DNA of 64,000 bases from Lentilactobacillus parabuchneri DSM 5707 = NBRC 107865 (GCF_001435315.1 NZ_AZGK01000009.1:1-64000); one strand, 5' to 3'. Shown: positions 37,288 to 48,020, counted from the stretch's first letter. A program made the numbers and translations. Notes: generated by a model from the sequence alone, not told the origin.

Positions 37288-38094
37288 CTAGTTAACGTAC
37301 TTATTAATGGCAAACGCAACCCCATCTTCGGAGTTGGGCTTGGTCACAAATTGAGCCGCTTGTTTAACCTCGTCAATGGCGTTTCCCATGGCGACGCCTA
37401 ATCCTGCGTATTTCACCATGGTTAAGTCGTTGCCTTGGTCGCCGATTGCCATGACGTTGTCTTCTGTTAAGTTCAATTGAGCAGCAAGTTCGCCCAAAGT
37501 CTTACCCTTGCTGGCTTGTTTGTTCATCATCTCGATGAAAAACGGTTCAGTTTGAACAACGTACATTTTTTCCTTGAGGCTCGCTGGAATTAACGCCTTT
37601 GCCTTGGTAATCTGATCAGGAAAATCAACGAACATCGCCTTTGACATGACCAGATCCCTGGGAATTTCTTCCGGAGATCTGAACTTAATCGGTAATCGGA
37701 CCAAGAAACTTTCAGCAATACCGTAAGGATTGGTGTCCCGATTCGTGGTATAAATGCTGTCGGTTGTTTCAATTTGGTAATGCACGTTGAGCTTTCGACT
37801 CAGCATTTCTGTCTCTAAAAAATCATCGTAAGTAATGGTGTGGTTGACCATGACGTTGCCGTCCAGGCTTTGGGCCATGGCACCATTGAAGGTAATTGCA
37901 AATTCCGACTTACCGGTGATTTCAAGCTTATCTAAATATGGTTGAACGCCGCTTAACGGGCGGCCGGTACACAAGACAACTTTGACGCCCTTTTGTTTTG
38001 CCAGTTGAATGGCGTCAATGGTTGCCTGAGCTAATTCGTTTTTTTCGTTCAGAAGCGTTCCATCAATGTCGATGGCAATTAATTTGATGTCCAT
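37288..38094 (-). CDS. Cof-type HAD-superfamily phosphatase
   Basis: The 268-residue protein has the HAD motif I IDIDGTLL, motif II LCTGRP and motif [18 protein letters not shown]. These Cof-type enzymes hydrolyse sugar phosphates or flavin phosphates; the substrate cannot be told from sequence. The SD aaggagag precedes the ATG. It is last in a three-gene minus-strand group with the HD protein and the lipoyl-type transferase. Confidence 0.88.
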   Translation of the reverse strand: MDIKLIAIDIDGTLLNEKNELAQATIDAIQLAKQKGVKVVLCTGRPLSGVQPYLDKLEITGKSEFAITFNGAMAQSLDGNVMVNHTITYDDFLETEMLSRKLNVHYQIETTDSIYTTNRDTNPYGIAESFLVRLPIKFRSPEEIPRDLVMSKAMFVDFPDQITKAKALIPASLKEKMYVVQTEPFFIEMMNKQASKGKTLGELAAQLNLTEDNVMAIGDQGNDLTMVKYAGLGVAMGNAIDEVKQAAQFVTKPNSEDGVAFAINKYVN

Positions 38095-38112
38095 AGGGGT
38101 TACTCTCCTTGA

Positions 38113-39447
38113 TTATTTAATGAGTTTGTCATTGCGAATATGGCGGTTAAATTCGTCATATTCCGGTTGAAACAAGTCGACATTTTCATCCGGTTTGAGA
38201 ATTTCTCGTGGGAAAAAGAAACGGTTATCACCGGTTTGCTTGTCGGAAATGGCCCGAACCAGTGGGCTGACCGATGAAAGGGAGACCAGGGTGCCGTCTT
38301 CCTGCATCAAATGGATCTGTTTTTTATCAGCCTGATAGGCATCGTAGGGCAGATCAAAACTGTTGTCCGTTGCCGTGTAGTAATCCGGGTTAAATCCTGA
38401 CTGTTCGATTATCTCACGCAATCTGGGGAGTAGGTCAACCGTTGTTTTGTCATATTTAACTGATTTTAAGGGTTTACGGTCAATAAACCGGCTGGCTAAA
38501 TTACTGAGGATGTCGTCAGGGTAGCGTTTCCAGTGGATAAAGTAGGTGTTTAAGACCCCATCGTCCAATTGGAGATAATCATCTAAATTGAAATCACCTT
38601 TGAAGAAGGGCAACAGCAGGTAAGGCGTCTGCTGATCGGATTGAACTTCCGAACTGAAGATCAGCTTGGCCCGCTTCAACAAGCGGTTTAAAATCACTTC
38701 CATCGACCGTGAGACTGGGTGAAAATAAACCTGCTGATACATTTGAAAGCGACTGACGATGTAGTCTTCAACGGCGTGCATGCCGTTCATTTCAAAGCAA
38801 ATGCCGTCTTGATAAGGGCGCATGACCTCTAAAATTCGCGACAAGTCAAAGGTGCCGTACTTAACGCCAGTGTTATAAGCGTCTCGCAACAGATAATCCA
38901 TCCGGTCGGCGTCTAATTGACTGGAAATCATCTCAACCACTTGCTTGTTGGGATAAGTCTTATTAATCACACTGGCAACCTTTTCCGGAAAGTCGGGACT
39001 GACCCTTCGTAAAACCTGGTTAATTTCCGTTGTGGGCGAAGTTATGATCGCTTGGGTAATCTGTTCATGATTGGTGCCAAAGATGTGCTCAAAGGTGTGT
39101 GAGTACGCTCCATGGCCAACGTCGTGCAAGAGTGCCGCGCACAATGCCACCATTTTTTCGGAATCGTCCCACAGGCCATCGCCAGGATGCTTGGAAGGGA
39201 AGTTTTTCTGAAAAGACTCGATGATCCGCCGGGCAATTTCGTATACCCCAACCGAATGAGAGAACCGGGAATGTTCCGCACCGTGAAAAATCAGCGAAGT
39301 GGTCCCCAACTGGTGAACGCGACGCAGACGTTGAAATTCCGAGGTGTTGATTAAATCCAAAATCACTTGATATTTAACATAGACATAGTTATGAACCGGA
39401 TCTCGAAAGACCTTTTCACGTTTTAATTGTTGATGTGCGTAATCCAA
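38113..39447 (-). CDS. HD-domain phosphohydrolase (YwfO/EF1143-like)
   Basis: The 444-residue protein has the HD signature (HSRFSHSVGVYE, LLHDVGHGAYSHTFEH) and QLDADRMDYLLRDA. It resembles Bacillus YwfO and the enterococcal EF1143 dNTP triphosphohydrolase, so it may hydrolyse dNTPs. The start is TTG 39447 behind aaggaggc. Adjacency to a LipL-type gene is also seen in Bacillus (ywfO next to ywfL). Confidence 0.85.
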   Translation of the reverse strand: MDYAHQQLKREKVFRDPVHNYVYVKYQVILDLINTSEFQRLRRVHQLGTTSLIFHGAEHSRFSHSVGVYEIARRIIESFQKNFPSKHPGDGLWDDSEKMVALCAALLHDVGHGAYSHTFEHIFGTNHEQITQAIITSPTTEINQVLRRVSPDFPEKVASVINKTYPNKQVVEMISSQLDADRMDYLLRDAYNTGVKYGTFDLSRILEVMRPYQDGICFEMNGMHAVEDYIVSRFQMYQQVYFHPVSRSMEVILNRLLKRAKLIFSSEVQSDQQTPYLLLPFFKGDFNLDDYLQLDDGVLNTYFIHWKRYPDDILSNLASRFIDRKPLKSVKYDKTTVDLLPRLREIIEQSGFNPDYYTATDNSFDLPYDAYQADKKQIHLMQEDGTLVSLSSVSPLVRAISDKQTGDNRFFFPREILKPDENVDLFQPEYDEFNRHIRNDKLIK

Positions 39448-39459
39448 AAAATTGCCTCC

Positions 39460-40287
39460 TTAGACAATTGGTAATTGAGCGTTTCTCAATTGAATTTTTC
39501 GTAACTGCTTTTGTCGTTCCGCTGTGAATTCCTGCGAGATTAATAAATCCGATCCCGAAGTCACGTCAACGTCGATATTTTGTTGATTGATGCTTTCTAA
39601 AAACTTGTGTTCAACGTCTGATCGGGTAATATCGGAGAATCCCAGTTGTTGAACCGTTGTCATCGACGTTTTGTCAACTTTTGGGAAGGTCCAGCGGGAT
39701 TGACTATAGGCATCCGCCTCGTTATAGAATTCAGCAACTGTTTCGCTGCGACCGTCCTGATCGCCATTAACGCTCAGGTATAACATTAACACCAGCGCGT
39801 TTGTGGTCCGCCGTTGGGCAATCCCGGCAATCTTTTGGCCATTGACCGACAAATCGTATTTGCCCGGACAATAGGAATTCGTGACCTCATAGCTTTGAAT
39901 GTCGAGCTGTGGAAAGGACATGCTGATTAAGCCCTTGATAATCTCGTATGCTTGGTCGATGGAATAGGCTGTATCCGGCTGGGGGATGAATAAGGAGATA
40001 TTCAAAATCCCTGGATCACTCACGACGGCCAGTCCACCTGAGTTTCTTAAAAAATAATCATAGTGATTGCTAATGAGACTTCTAAGGCCATCAGGGAGTT
40101 TTGGCAGGTGACGATCGTTGATCCCTAAAATGAGCGTTGCTTCCTCAGTTGTCCAAAAATGAACGAACGGTTGAAGGTTGCGATCACATATTTCGAGCAG
40201 GGCATTGGTGTCTGCGAAGGCATCTAATTTGTTACTTTTAGAATAGAGTTGATTGATGACCGTTATCGGCACGTTTGTAAATGACAT
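39460..40287 (-). CDS. Lipoate/octanoyl transferase family protein (LipL-like)
   Basis: The protein of about 275 residues is from the biotin/lipoate ligase fold. It has RNSGGLAVVSDPGILNISL and SYCPGKYDLSVNGQKIAG. The Cys in SYCPG matches the catalytic Cys of Bacillus LipL, which moves octanoyl groups from GcvH to E2 subunits; the Lys in GQKIAG is the usual lysine. The ATG at 40287 has SD ggag at good spacing, so the two upstream in-frame ATGs are less likely. The context beside the ywfO homologue agrees with LipL. Confidence 0.78.
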   Translation of the reverse strand: MSFTNVPITVINQLYSKSNKLDAFADTNALLEICDRNLQPFVHFWTTEEATLILGINDRHLPKLPDGLRSLISNHYDYFLRNSGGLAVVSDPGILNISLFIPQPDTAYSIDQAYEIIKGLISMSFPQLDIQSYEVTNSYCPGKYDLSVNGQKIAGIAQRRTTNALVLMLYLSVNGDQDGRSETVAEFYNEADAYSQSRWTFPKVDKTSMTTVQQLGFSDITRSDVEHKFLESINQQNIDVDVTSGSDLLISQEFTAERQKQLRKIQLRNAQLPIV

Positions 40288-40449
40288 TTTCATTCTCCAT
40301 TTCTTAAAATAAACAATCAAATTAATTATAACAGACGGCCAATCATAAATAAGAAAAGTTGCATCATTTCAACGAGATGACTTTAGTGCAAAAACGGGTC
40401 GTTGGATATATAATAAATTAGTTAGAACAGATTATAAAGAAGGTGTATT

Positions 40450-40884
40450 ATGGATAATTTAGCAACGGGGGTTCCGGTACAAATTCACTTGGAAACCAAC
40501 ATTTTGCAAGAAGGACAACGTTCAAATTTTGTCTTTGATGTCGTCGGCCAGCTGGTGCGAGTTGGAACCAGCATTTACATTCGTTATAACGAAGATGCTG
40601 ATGAGGGACCGGTACCGGTTACCATTAAAATTTCTGATGACGGCAACATTAAGCTCACACGTTCGGGAGAAAATCGGCTGCAGTTGATTTTTAGCGACGG
40701 TAAGCGGATTGCTGCCCGTTATCGGACACCTTATGGGATGATGGACGTTCAAACCGTGACGTCAGCGCTTGATACGGAGATTTTGAGTTCACCGTTGCGC
40801 GGCAATGTCGGCGTCGATTATTTACTTTACGCAGGCGATCAATTACTCGGTAAATACAATATTCGATTGCAATTTACAATTTAA
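40450..40884 (+). CDS. DUF1934 family protein (YwiB-like)
   Basis: The 144-residue beta-rich protein matches the DUF1934/YwiB family (calycin-like; IHLETNILQEGQ, GMMDVQTVTSAL blocks). Function is unknown. It stands just upstream of rpoE as in many Firmicutes. The SD aaggtg precedes the ATG, and a TATAAT-like box lies at 40409-40414. Confidence 0.75.
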   Translation: MDNLATGVPVQIHLETNILQEGQRSNFVFDVVGQLVRVGTSIYIRYNEDADEGPVPVTIKISDDGNIKLTRSGENRLQLIFSDGKRIAARYRTPYGMMDVQTVTSALDTEILSSPLRGNVGVDYLLYAGDQLLGKYNIRLQFTI

Positions 40885-40939
40885 TCGAGTATAGTGATTT
40901 TTAGACTGTTGTTAGACTGTTGAAAGGACGTGTACCAGT

Positions 40940-41557
40940 TTGGAATTAGAAGTCTTTAAAGGCCAAAACAAAAATGAACTATCGATGATCGAGGTCGCAC
41001 ACGCAATCTTGGCAAAACGTGGGGACACCATGCCATTTGCTGATTTAGCCAATGCGGTCCAGGAGTATTTAGGCGATAGTAACAAAGAAATTCGTGACCG
41101 TTTGTCGCAATTTTATACTGATTTGAACATTGATGGCAGCTTTATTTCTCTTGGTGACAATCTTTGGGGCTTACGAACTTGGTACCCTTATGAATCCATT
41201 GATGAAGCAACTGTCCATACAGAAGAAGACGAAGATCGGCCAAAGCGCAAAAAGCGCCGTAAGGTTAATGCCTTTCTTGCCGATGCTTCTGACGATGACG
41301 ATGTCATTGATTACGATGATGATGATCCAGAAGATCAAGACGACGATGATTTTGAAGACGAACCTGAAGATGATGAAGACTCAGATGATGAAGCAGAAGA
41401 TCTGGGTAAATATAACAAGGATCTTCAAGACATCGATTCCGATGATACCGATGACGATGACTTACCGGACGGAATTGAAGGTCAGTTGAACGAGTTGAAT
41501 GATGACGATTCATTAGACGATGATGACGATGACTTCAATTCAAAAGACGACCATTAG
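40940..41557 (+). CDS. rpoE: DNA-directed RNA polymerase delta subunit
   Basis: The 205-residue protein has an N-terminal HARE-HTH domain (about 1-90: [31 protein letters not shown]). A basic KRKKRRK patch follows, then an acidic Asp/Glu-rich tail of about 110 residues, as in Bacillus delta. It binds RNA polymerase and raises promoter selectivity. The start is TTG 40940 with SD gaaagga somewhat far upstream. The repeated gat/gac codons make this DNA low-complexity. The pyrG promoter begins 4 bases after its stop. Confidence 0.93.
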   Translation: MELEVFKGQNKNELSMIEVAHAILAKRGDTMPFADLANAVQEYLGDSNKEIRDRLSQFYTDLNIDGSFISLGDNLWGLRTWYPYESIDEATVHTEEDEDRPKRKKRRKVNAFLADASDDDDVIDYDDDDPEDQDDDDFEDEPEDDEDSDDEAEDLGKYNKDLQDIDSDDTDDDDLPDGIEGQLNELNDDDSLDDDDDDFNSKDDH

Positions 41558-41560
41558 TTC

Positions 41561-41589
41561 TTGACTAATAATTAAAAAGTATGTATTAT
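41561..41589 (+). promoter_or_regulatory. pyrG promoter
   Basis: TTGACT (41561-41566), 17-base spacer, TATTAT (41584-41589), then GGGC at 41597, at the expected distance for the transcription start. Confidence 0.85.
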
Positions 41590-41596
41590 ATTTTTT

Positions 41597-41673
41597 GGGC
41601 TCCTTGAGTTTCAAGGACATCTGAACGATGATTAAATTGTTCCCTATTCACTTTTTGGATAGGGATTTTTTTA
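41597..41673 (+). promoter_or_regulatory. pyrG CTP-responsive attenuator leader
   Basis: The predicted transcript begins GGGCUCC and ends in a terminator CCCTATTC / GGATAGGG followed by ATTTTTTT (about 41642-41673). In Bacillus and Lactococcus, pyrG transcripts start with GGGC. When CTP is low, polymerase stutters and adds extra G residues that pair with the C/U-rich left arm of the terminator and block it. All parts are present here. Confidence 0.8.
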
Positions 41674-41693
41674 TTTGTGAATTCCCCGGCTAA

Positions 41694-43334
<1,641 letters not shown>

Positions 43335-43345
43335 CCAAAAATCGC

Positions 43346-43397
43346 AAGGCGAGGTTGGGGCAAAAGTGTCGACTTTTGACTCGGCCCCGCCTTTTTT
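43346..43397 (+). terminator. Terminator after pyrG
   Basis: Outer stem AAGGCG / CGCCTT extended by GG..GGGGC / G..CGGCCCC, inner stem CAAAAGT-GTCG-ACTTTTG, then TTTTTT. Confidence 0.78.
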
Positions 43398-43511
43398 GAT
43401 GCCATAAGACGAGCCGATATTTGTTCTACACTCTTCTTGTAACAATCGTTGGTGTTGACTGCCATGTGAAGCTTTCTTGCATGCGGTGGCCCGATTGGTT
43501 GTACTTAACAA

Positions 43512-43539
43512 TTGTTTTAATTGTTACAAATTGTATAAT
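43512..43539 (+). promoter_or_regulatory. murA promoter
   Basis: TTGTTT (43512-43517), 16-base spacer and consensus TATAAT (43534-43539). The leader to the murA ATG would be about 85 bases. Confidence 0.6.
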
Positions 43540-43630
43540 TCAAGCAGAGGTCTTGTATTTTGCAGCTATTTTGGATAATATATTTCTTGACATGAAAAAT
43601 GTGCGAATACACAAAGTGAGGAAAGTTTCG

Positions 43631-44914
43631 ATGAGTAAATTAATCATAGATGGAGGCAAACGGCTATCCGGAGAGATCTCGATCGGCGGTGCTAAAAATA
43701 GCACAGTTGCCCTGATTCCCGCAGCAATTTTGGCGGATACACCCGTTAGATTCGACTCTGTCCCAGACATTTTAGATGTTCACAATTTAATGCTAATTTT
43801 AAAGTCCATGAACGTTTCGTCTGAGTTTAAGGGCGATGTCCTAACGATTGATCCAACCAATATTGTTGAAGCGCCATTGCCCAGCAAAGCAATTAAGAGT
43901 TTGCGGGCATCCTATTATTTTATGGGCGCACTTTTGGGTCGATTTCAACGGGCAACTGTGAGCTTTCCCGGTGGTGATAATATCGGGCCGCGGCCAATTG
44001 ATCAACATATCAAGGCCTTTAAAGCTTTGGGTGCCGAAGTCAGTGAGCACGACGGAACGGTGACCATCAAAACGGGGCCGGACGGTCTTCATGGGGCGCA
44101 AATCTTTTTAGATATCGTTTCAGTTGGTGCGACCATCAACACCATTCTGGCGTCCGTTAAAGCACCGGGGACGACTGTGATTGGCAATGCTGCCAAGGAA
44201 CCGGAAATCATTGATATTGCCACTTTCTTGAACAACATGGGCGCAAATATCAGAGGAGCCGGAACTGACGTTATCCGTATCGAAGGCGTCCCAACCCTTC
44301 AGGCTCGAAATACCCATACTATTATTCCCGATAGAATCGAAGCCGGAACTTATCTCTCACTTGCTGCCGCAGTTGGCGATGGCATTTTAATTACCAACAT
44401 CATTCCAGAACATCTGGAAGCGTTTGTTGCCAAATTAGAGGAAATGGGCTGTGACCTAACCGTTTATGAAGATAGTATTTACGTTGGGCCATCGCATCAT
44501 CTTAAACCAATTCGAATCAAAGTAATGCCGTATCCCGGCTTTGCGACAGATCTTCAGCAGCCTCTGACACCTCTATTATTTAAGGCCGATGGCAGAAGCG
44601 TCATTATCGATACGATTTATCCAAAACGCATTAAGCATATTACCGAATTAAATAAACTCGGCGGCAAAATTAAGTCAGAGGATACTGATGAAGGCATTAT
44701 TGTCGTTGATCACTCCCCTAAACTGACCGGCGCCAAAGTTCAGGCAGGGGAAATCCGAGCCGGCGCTTCGCTGGTTATTGCCGGTTTGATGGCAGATGGG
44801 ACGACTGAAATTTGTCACGCGGATAACATTCTTCGGGGCTACGGCAACATCGTCGACAAGCTTCGAGGCGTTGGCGCAGACGTCACATTAGAAGTTGAAG
44901 AAAGAGTCAATTGA
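43631..44914 (+). CDS. murA: UDP-N-acetylglucosamine 1-carboxyvinyltransferase with Asp at the catalytic-Cys position
   Basis: The 427-residue EPSP-synthase-fold enzyme catalyses the first committed step of peptidoglycan synthesis (enolpyruvyl transfer to UDP-GlcNAc). GGAKNSTVALIPA holds the conserved Lys-Asn pair. The active-site loop, usually GGCxIGxRP, reads GGDNIGPRP, so Asp116 replaces the Cys attacked by fosfomycin. That change is known to give fosfomycin resistance while keeping activity. The ATG at 43631 follows aaagtgagg; a long upstream extension is not supported. The genome may hold a second MurA. Confidence 0.94.
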   Translation: MSKLIIDGGKRLSGEISIGGAKNSTVALIPAAILADTPVRFDSVPDILDVHNLMLILKSMNVSSEFKGDVLTIDPTNIVEAPLPSKAIKSLRASYYFMGALLGRFQRATVSFPGGDNIGPRPIDQHIKAFKALGAEVSEHDGTVTIKTGPDGLHGAQIFLDIVSVGATINTILASVKAPGTTVIGNAAKEPEIIDIATFLNNMGANIRGAGTDVIRIEGVPTLQARNTHTIIPDRIEAGTYLSLAAAVGDGILITNIIPEHLEAFVAKLEEMGCDLTVYEDSIYVGPSHHLKPIRIKVMPYPGFATDLQQPLTPLLFKADGRSVIIDTIYPKRIKHITELNKLGGKIKSEDTDEGIIVVDHSPKLTGAKVQAGEIRAGASLVIAGLMADGTTEICHADNILRGYGNIVDKLRGVGADVTLEVEERVN

Positions 44915-44917
44915 TGA

Positions 44918-44946
44918 TTGATTGACTAATTAATTTATGGTACACT
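44918..44946 (+). promoter_or_regulatory. rpmE promoter
   Basis: TTGATT (44918-44923), 17-base spacer, TACACT (44941-44946), immediately after murA. The leader of about 60 bases contains a weak AATCT/AGATT hairpin; autoregulation cannot be judged. Confidence 0.6.
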
Positions 44947-45012
44947 AACAAAGTTGACTAATCGATAATCTCTGGGTCATCAGATTGATTCAGGGCAAAG
45001 GAGCGATATATA

Positions 45013-45264
45013 ATGAAAAAAGGAATTCATCCAGCATATCAACAAGTTGTATTTCAAGATTCATCTACCGGGTTCAAGTTTATCTCAGGATCAACTAAGA
45101 CCTCAGACGAAACAATCAAGATGGACGATGGCAACACATACCCATTGATTCGTGTTGAAATTTCATCTGATTCACATCCATTCTACACTGGTAAGCAAAA
45201 GTTTACTCAAGCAGATGGTGCCGTAGATCGTTTCAACAAGAAATACGGACTTACAGACAAATAA
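45013..45264 (+). CDS. rpmE2: 50S ribosomal protein L31, type B
   Basis: The 83-residue protein begins [16 protein letters not shown] and contains [13 protein letters not shown] and [13 protein letters not shown]. It lacks the Cys pairs of the zinc-binding form, so it is the zinc-free type B L31, often induced under zinc shortage. The SD aaaggagcg precedes the ATG. No Zur-like site was found at this promoter, unlike the zinc transporter. Confidence 0.95.
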   Translation: MKKGIHPAYQQVVFQDSSTGFKFISGSTKTSDETIKMDDGNTYPLIRVEISSDSHPFYTGKQKFTQADGAVDRFNKKYGLTDK

Positions 45265-45276
45265 CTATTTTCAAAA

Positions 45277-45309
45277 GAGCGGGGAACTTAATTGTTCCGC
45301 GCTTTTTTT
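45277..45309 (+). terminator. Terminator after rpmE2
   Basis: Stem AGCG-GGGAAC / GTTCC-GCGCT followed by TTTTTTT. Confidence 0.85.
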
Positions 45310-45317
45310 ATTTTAAA

Positions 45318-45361
45318 AAGCAAGAGCTGGACAAATCTGTTTGATTGTCCAACTCTTGCTT
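45318..45361 (-). terminator. Terminator of the MFS gene
   Basis: Stem AGCAAGAG-c-TGGACAA and its complement around an 8-base loop; on the minus strand it is followed by a T run. Confidence 0.75.
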
Positions 45362-45394
45362 AACGTTAAATGGTACGATATAAAAGTGATTTTA

Positions 45395-46624
45395 TTAGTC
45401 TATATTCATCCGGCGGGCCTTTCTCATACTGCGGGTGTGATTGAAGACTAGAGTCAAATTGATGACCACAAGAACGGCGGTTGAAATGAAGACACCAGCG
45501 TAGTCAAACGATGTCGCGACCACGGAGCCAATCATTGGGCCGGCGACATTTCCCATCGCTTGGAAGGATTGATTCCAGCTAAACACCCGTCCAGTTACGT
45601 GGGGTGGCGTATTTTTCGCCAGAATCGATTGGACGGCGGGAAGCATTGATGCGTTGGCAATTCCGATCAGAAAGCGCAACCCAATCAGTTCCCAGACGTT
45701 TGTCACAAACGCCATTGGCACGTAGACCAGGATTGCAAACACAAAGCCAATGATTAAAATGCGGTCGGCACCTATCCGGTCTCCTAAACGGCCGAGAGCG
45801 GGGGCAGCAGCCAATGTTGCAATTCCGGGTACCGCAGCGACGATTCCGCTATAAAACGTCGTCGTCGGGCTGTTATGCATGATTTGACGGACATATAATG
45901 CTAAAATTGGGACGATAGAGTTATTAGCGGCTTGAATGATCATCGTGGTGATGAACATACCAAAGACTAATTTCGCATTTCCCAACTCGGTGATGACCCC
46001 TTTGGTATCGAGCATTTTCGATTTGGCGACGGGCTTGAAATCTTCATGAACCAAGAATGCCGTGATCAAAAAGACGCCAATAAATAAAATACCGGTGATG
46101 AAAAACGTGACCCGATAACTGAATAACGAGGCCAACGTGCCACCTAGCAGAGGTCCAAGCAGCGCGCCCGAAACGTTTCCGGTAACCAGTGTTCCCAATG
46201 CCTGTCCACTGCGGCGTTTTGGAACCTGGGTGGCAATCAGGGCGTTGGCATTACTAATATATCCTGAGAAGACACCTTGCAGTAGGCGCAGTCCAATGAG
46301 CTGCCAGACGTTGGTGACAAGCCCCATTAAAATGAAGACCACCGCCATTCCGGCTGAGGCCCTGATTAACATGAGTTTTCGTCCGGTCCGGTCTGCTAAT
46401 TTTCCCCAAAGAGGAGAGGCGATGGCGGTTACCAAGTAGCTGGCTGCAAACGCCAGGCCACTGTATAGGCTTAATTCATCGTGGGAAAAGCGTCCCAGCG
46501 AATCGACGTAAAGTGACAGAAATGGCATGATTTCACTAAAACCAATTCCTGCCATGAAGGTTCCAAACCAAAGAACGGCTAAATTGCGCCGCCAGGAATT
46601 AGGACCAACTTGTTTGGTTGACAA
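45395..46624 (-). CDS. MFS transporter (multidrug efflux type)
   Basis: The protein of about 409 residues has 12 predicted membrane helices. It has the MFS loop motif GKLADRTGRKLM between helices 2 and 3 and its internal repeat GRLGDRIGADRI, plus the antiporter-like LGTLVTGNVSGALLGPLLGG helix. It resembles MdtG-type drug exporters; the substrate is unknown. The start is TTG 46624 with aaaggagga upstream, not the ATG at 46669, which lies before that SD. It is divergent from the sortase gene. Confidence 0.85.
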   Translation of the reverse strand: MSTKQVGPNSWRRNLAVLWFGTFMAGIGFSEIMPFLSLYVDSLGRFSHDELSLYSGLAFAASYLVTAIASPLWGKLADRTGRKLMLIRASAGMAVVFILMGLVTNVWQLIGLRLLQGVFSGYISNANALIATQVPKRRSGQALGTLVTGNVSGALLGPLLGGTLASLFSYRVTFFITGILFIGVFLITAFLVHEDFKPVAKSKMLDTKGVITELGNAKLVFGMFITTMIIQAANNSIVPILALYVRQIMHNSPTTTFYSGIVAAVPGIATLAAAPALGRLGDRIGADRILIIGFVFAILVYVPMAFVTNVWELIGLRFLIGIANASMLPAVQSILAKNTPPHVTGRVFSWNQSFQAMGNVAGPMIGSVVATSFDYAGVFISTAVLVVINLTLVFNHTRSMRKARRMNID

Positions 46625-46686
46625 TGAGGTTCCTCCTTTATAGATTTCAAAATTAGATGATTCATTCAATTACGGTGGAGGTATTT

Positions 46687-47406
46687 ATGAAAACAGGACT
46701 CCTGAAAAAAATCGTGATCAACGTGATTTTTGCGTTGCTGGTCATTGTAGCACTCGGGATGATTTTTAACCGACCAATTAAAAATACGATTATTAAATCG
46801 TATGATCCAAAAGTCACCCGCCAAACAGTGACCCAGACTGAGAAGCGGCAAAAAGCGGACAGCAAGCGCCATAAACAAAATGTCAGCTATAATTTCAAAA
46901 AAGTAAAATCGTTGGACTTTCAAACTGCCGCGCGGGCGAGAATGAATACTGACAAAATTGAAGTCATTGGTGAAATTCTTGTCCCAAACGCCGGCATTCA
47001 CCTACCAATCGGCTTAGGCGTTGCCAACTCAACCTTGGCACTGGCAGCTGGAACCATGCGCCCGGATCAACGAATGGGGAAAGGAAACTATCCACTTGCC
47101 GGCCATCACATGGTGAACCGTCACGTCTTATTTGGCCCGTTATACTTTAAAACCCGGGTTGGGGACAAAGTCTACCTCAGTGATCTCAAGCACGTTTATC
47201 AATATCAAGTCTACCGGCGTGAATTTATTGCCGCGACTCGAGTGGATGTTGTCCGCCAAACCAAGCGCTCAATTGTGACGTTGATCACCTGTGACGCGAC
47301 TGGTGCCGGTCGGTTAATGATTCGGGGGAAACTTCAAAAAAGTTATTTACTCAATCAAGCCTCACCCAAAATAAAACGAGCCTTATTGGGGCCCGTCAAC
47401 AGTTAG
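46687..47406 (+). CDS. srtA: Class A sortase
   Basis: The 239-residue membrane-anchored transpeptidase has an N-terminal helix (about 8-28). The catalytic triad is visible: His in LAGHHM, Cys in TLITCDA and Arg in RLMIRGKL. It cleaves LPxTG-type signals and links surface proteins to peptidoglycan. It would be the enzyme to anchor the LPQTS heme protein at 564-1742. The ATG at 46687 has a good ggaggt SD. Its stop codon overlaps the convergent phosphatase gene by 4 bases. Confidence 0.93.
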   Translation: MKTGLLKKIVINVIFALLVIVALGMIFNRPIKNTIIKSYDPKVTRQTVTQTEKRQKADSKRHKQNVSYNFKKVKSLDFQTAARARMNTDKIEVIGEILVPNAGIHLPIGLGVANSTLALAAGTMRPDQRMGKGNYPLAGHHMVNRHVLFGPLYFKTRVGDKVYLSDLKHVYQYQVYRREFIAATRVDVVRQTKRSIVTLITCDATGAGRLMIRGKLQKSYLLNQASPKIKRALLGPVNS

Positions 47407-47870
47407 TCTAGTTGTGCTTTAATTTTATCCAACCATTTTGGCAGGGTTTCCGACAGTTGCCGGTATGTTCGATCGAATTTGTGATCAAACCAAGGATCCG
47501 GAATATCAGTTCCTTCCTTGCCAGGAATAATATTATAGCAAAGAAAAATCTTTCGTCGATCCGCAAACGGGGCCATCTGGTTGAGATAATAGATGTTTTG
47601 ATTATCCATGCCGATGATGTAATCCGATTGGTCAAATTCCGCTTTGGTGATTGGCTGAGACGTTTTGTTGCCGACGGAAAGACCATGCTTGGCCAACTCG
47701 GCAATCGCCCCGGGGTGGGGTGGATTTCCCTGTTCTTCGACACTGATGGCAGCAGAAGAAACGTGAATTTTATTTTGTAAATTGTCGTCTTGAACCATCT
47801 TTTTGAACATGACTTCCGCCATTGGAGACCGGCAGATGTTGCCAAGACAGACAAATAAGACATTCGTCAT
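47403..47870 (-). CDS. Low-molecular-weight protein-tyrosine phosphatase
   Basis: The 155-residue enzyme has the P-loop VCLGNICRSP (Cys and Arg of the active site) near the N-terminus and the general-acid DPWFD loop near residue 123. Such phosphatases often counter tyrosine kinases of polysaccharide synthesis, but no partner is nearby. The gene ends in overlap with srtA and has no terminator between them. Confidence 0.9.
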   Translation of the reverse strand: MTNVLFVCLGNICRSPMAEVMFKKMVQDDNLQNKIHVSSAAISVEEQGNPPHPGAIAELAKHGLSVGNKTSQPITKAEFDQSDYIIGMDNQNIYYLNQMAPFADRRKIFLCYNIIPGKEGTDIPDPWFDHKFDRTYRQLSETLPKWLDKIKAQLD

Positions 47871-47959
47871 ATTAATAACCTCACACTATCGTTACGTTAA
47901 CAATAATGTTACCAATGAATTGGTAAAAGGGCAAACTAATACATTTCTGATTTAATTTT

Positions 47960-47988
47960 AAGACATATATTGTCTGGGGTAGTACAAT
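47960..47988 (+). promoter_or_regulatory. Promoter with overlapping inverted repeat
   Basis: AAGACA and TACAAT (47983-47988) with about a 17-base spacer. The inverted repeat AGACA-N5-TGTCT (47961-47975) covers the -35 and spacer, where a repressor could bind. It drives the unrecognised gene at 48021. Confidence 0.45.
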
Positions 47989-48020
47989 AAATTTAGATAT
48001 AAATATGGGGTAATAAAACA

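Noticed and set aside
41130-41513. Overlapping ORFs on both strands within rpoE
   Set aside because: Caused by the repetitive Asp/Glu codons of the delta-subunit tail; products are low-complexity.
41290-41550. Repeated gat/gac stretches considered as a CRISPR or tandem repeat array
   Set aside because: There are no uniform spacers; the repeats are codons of an acidic tail.
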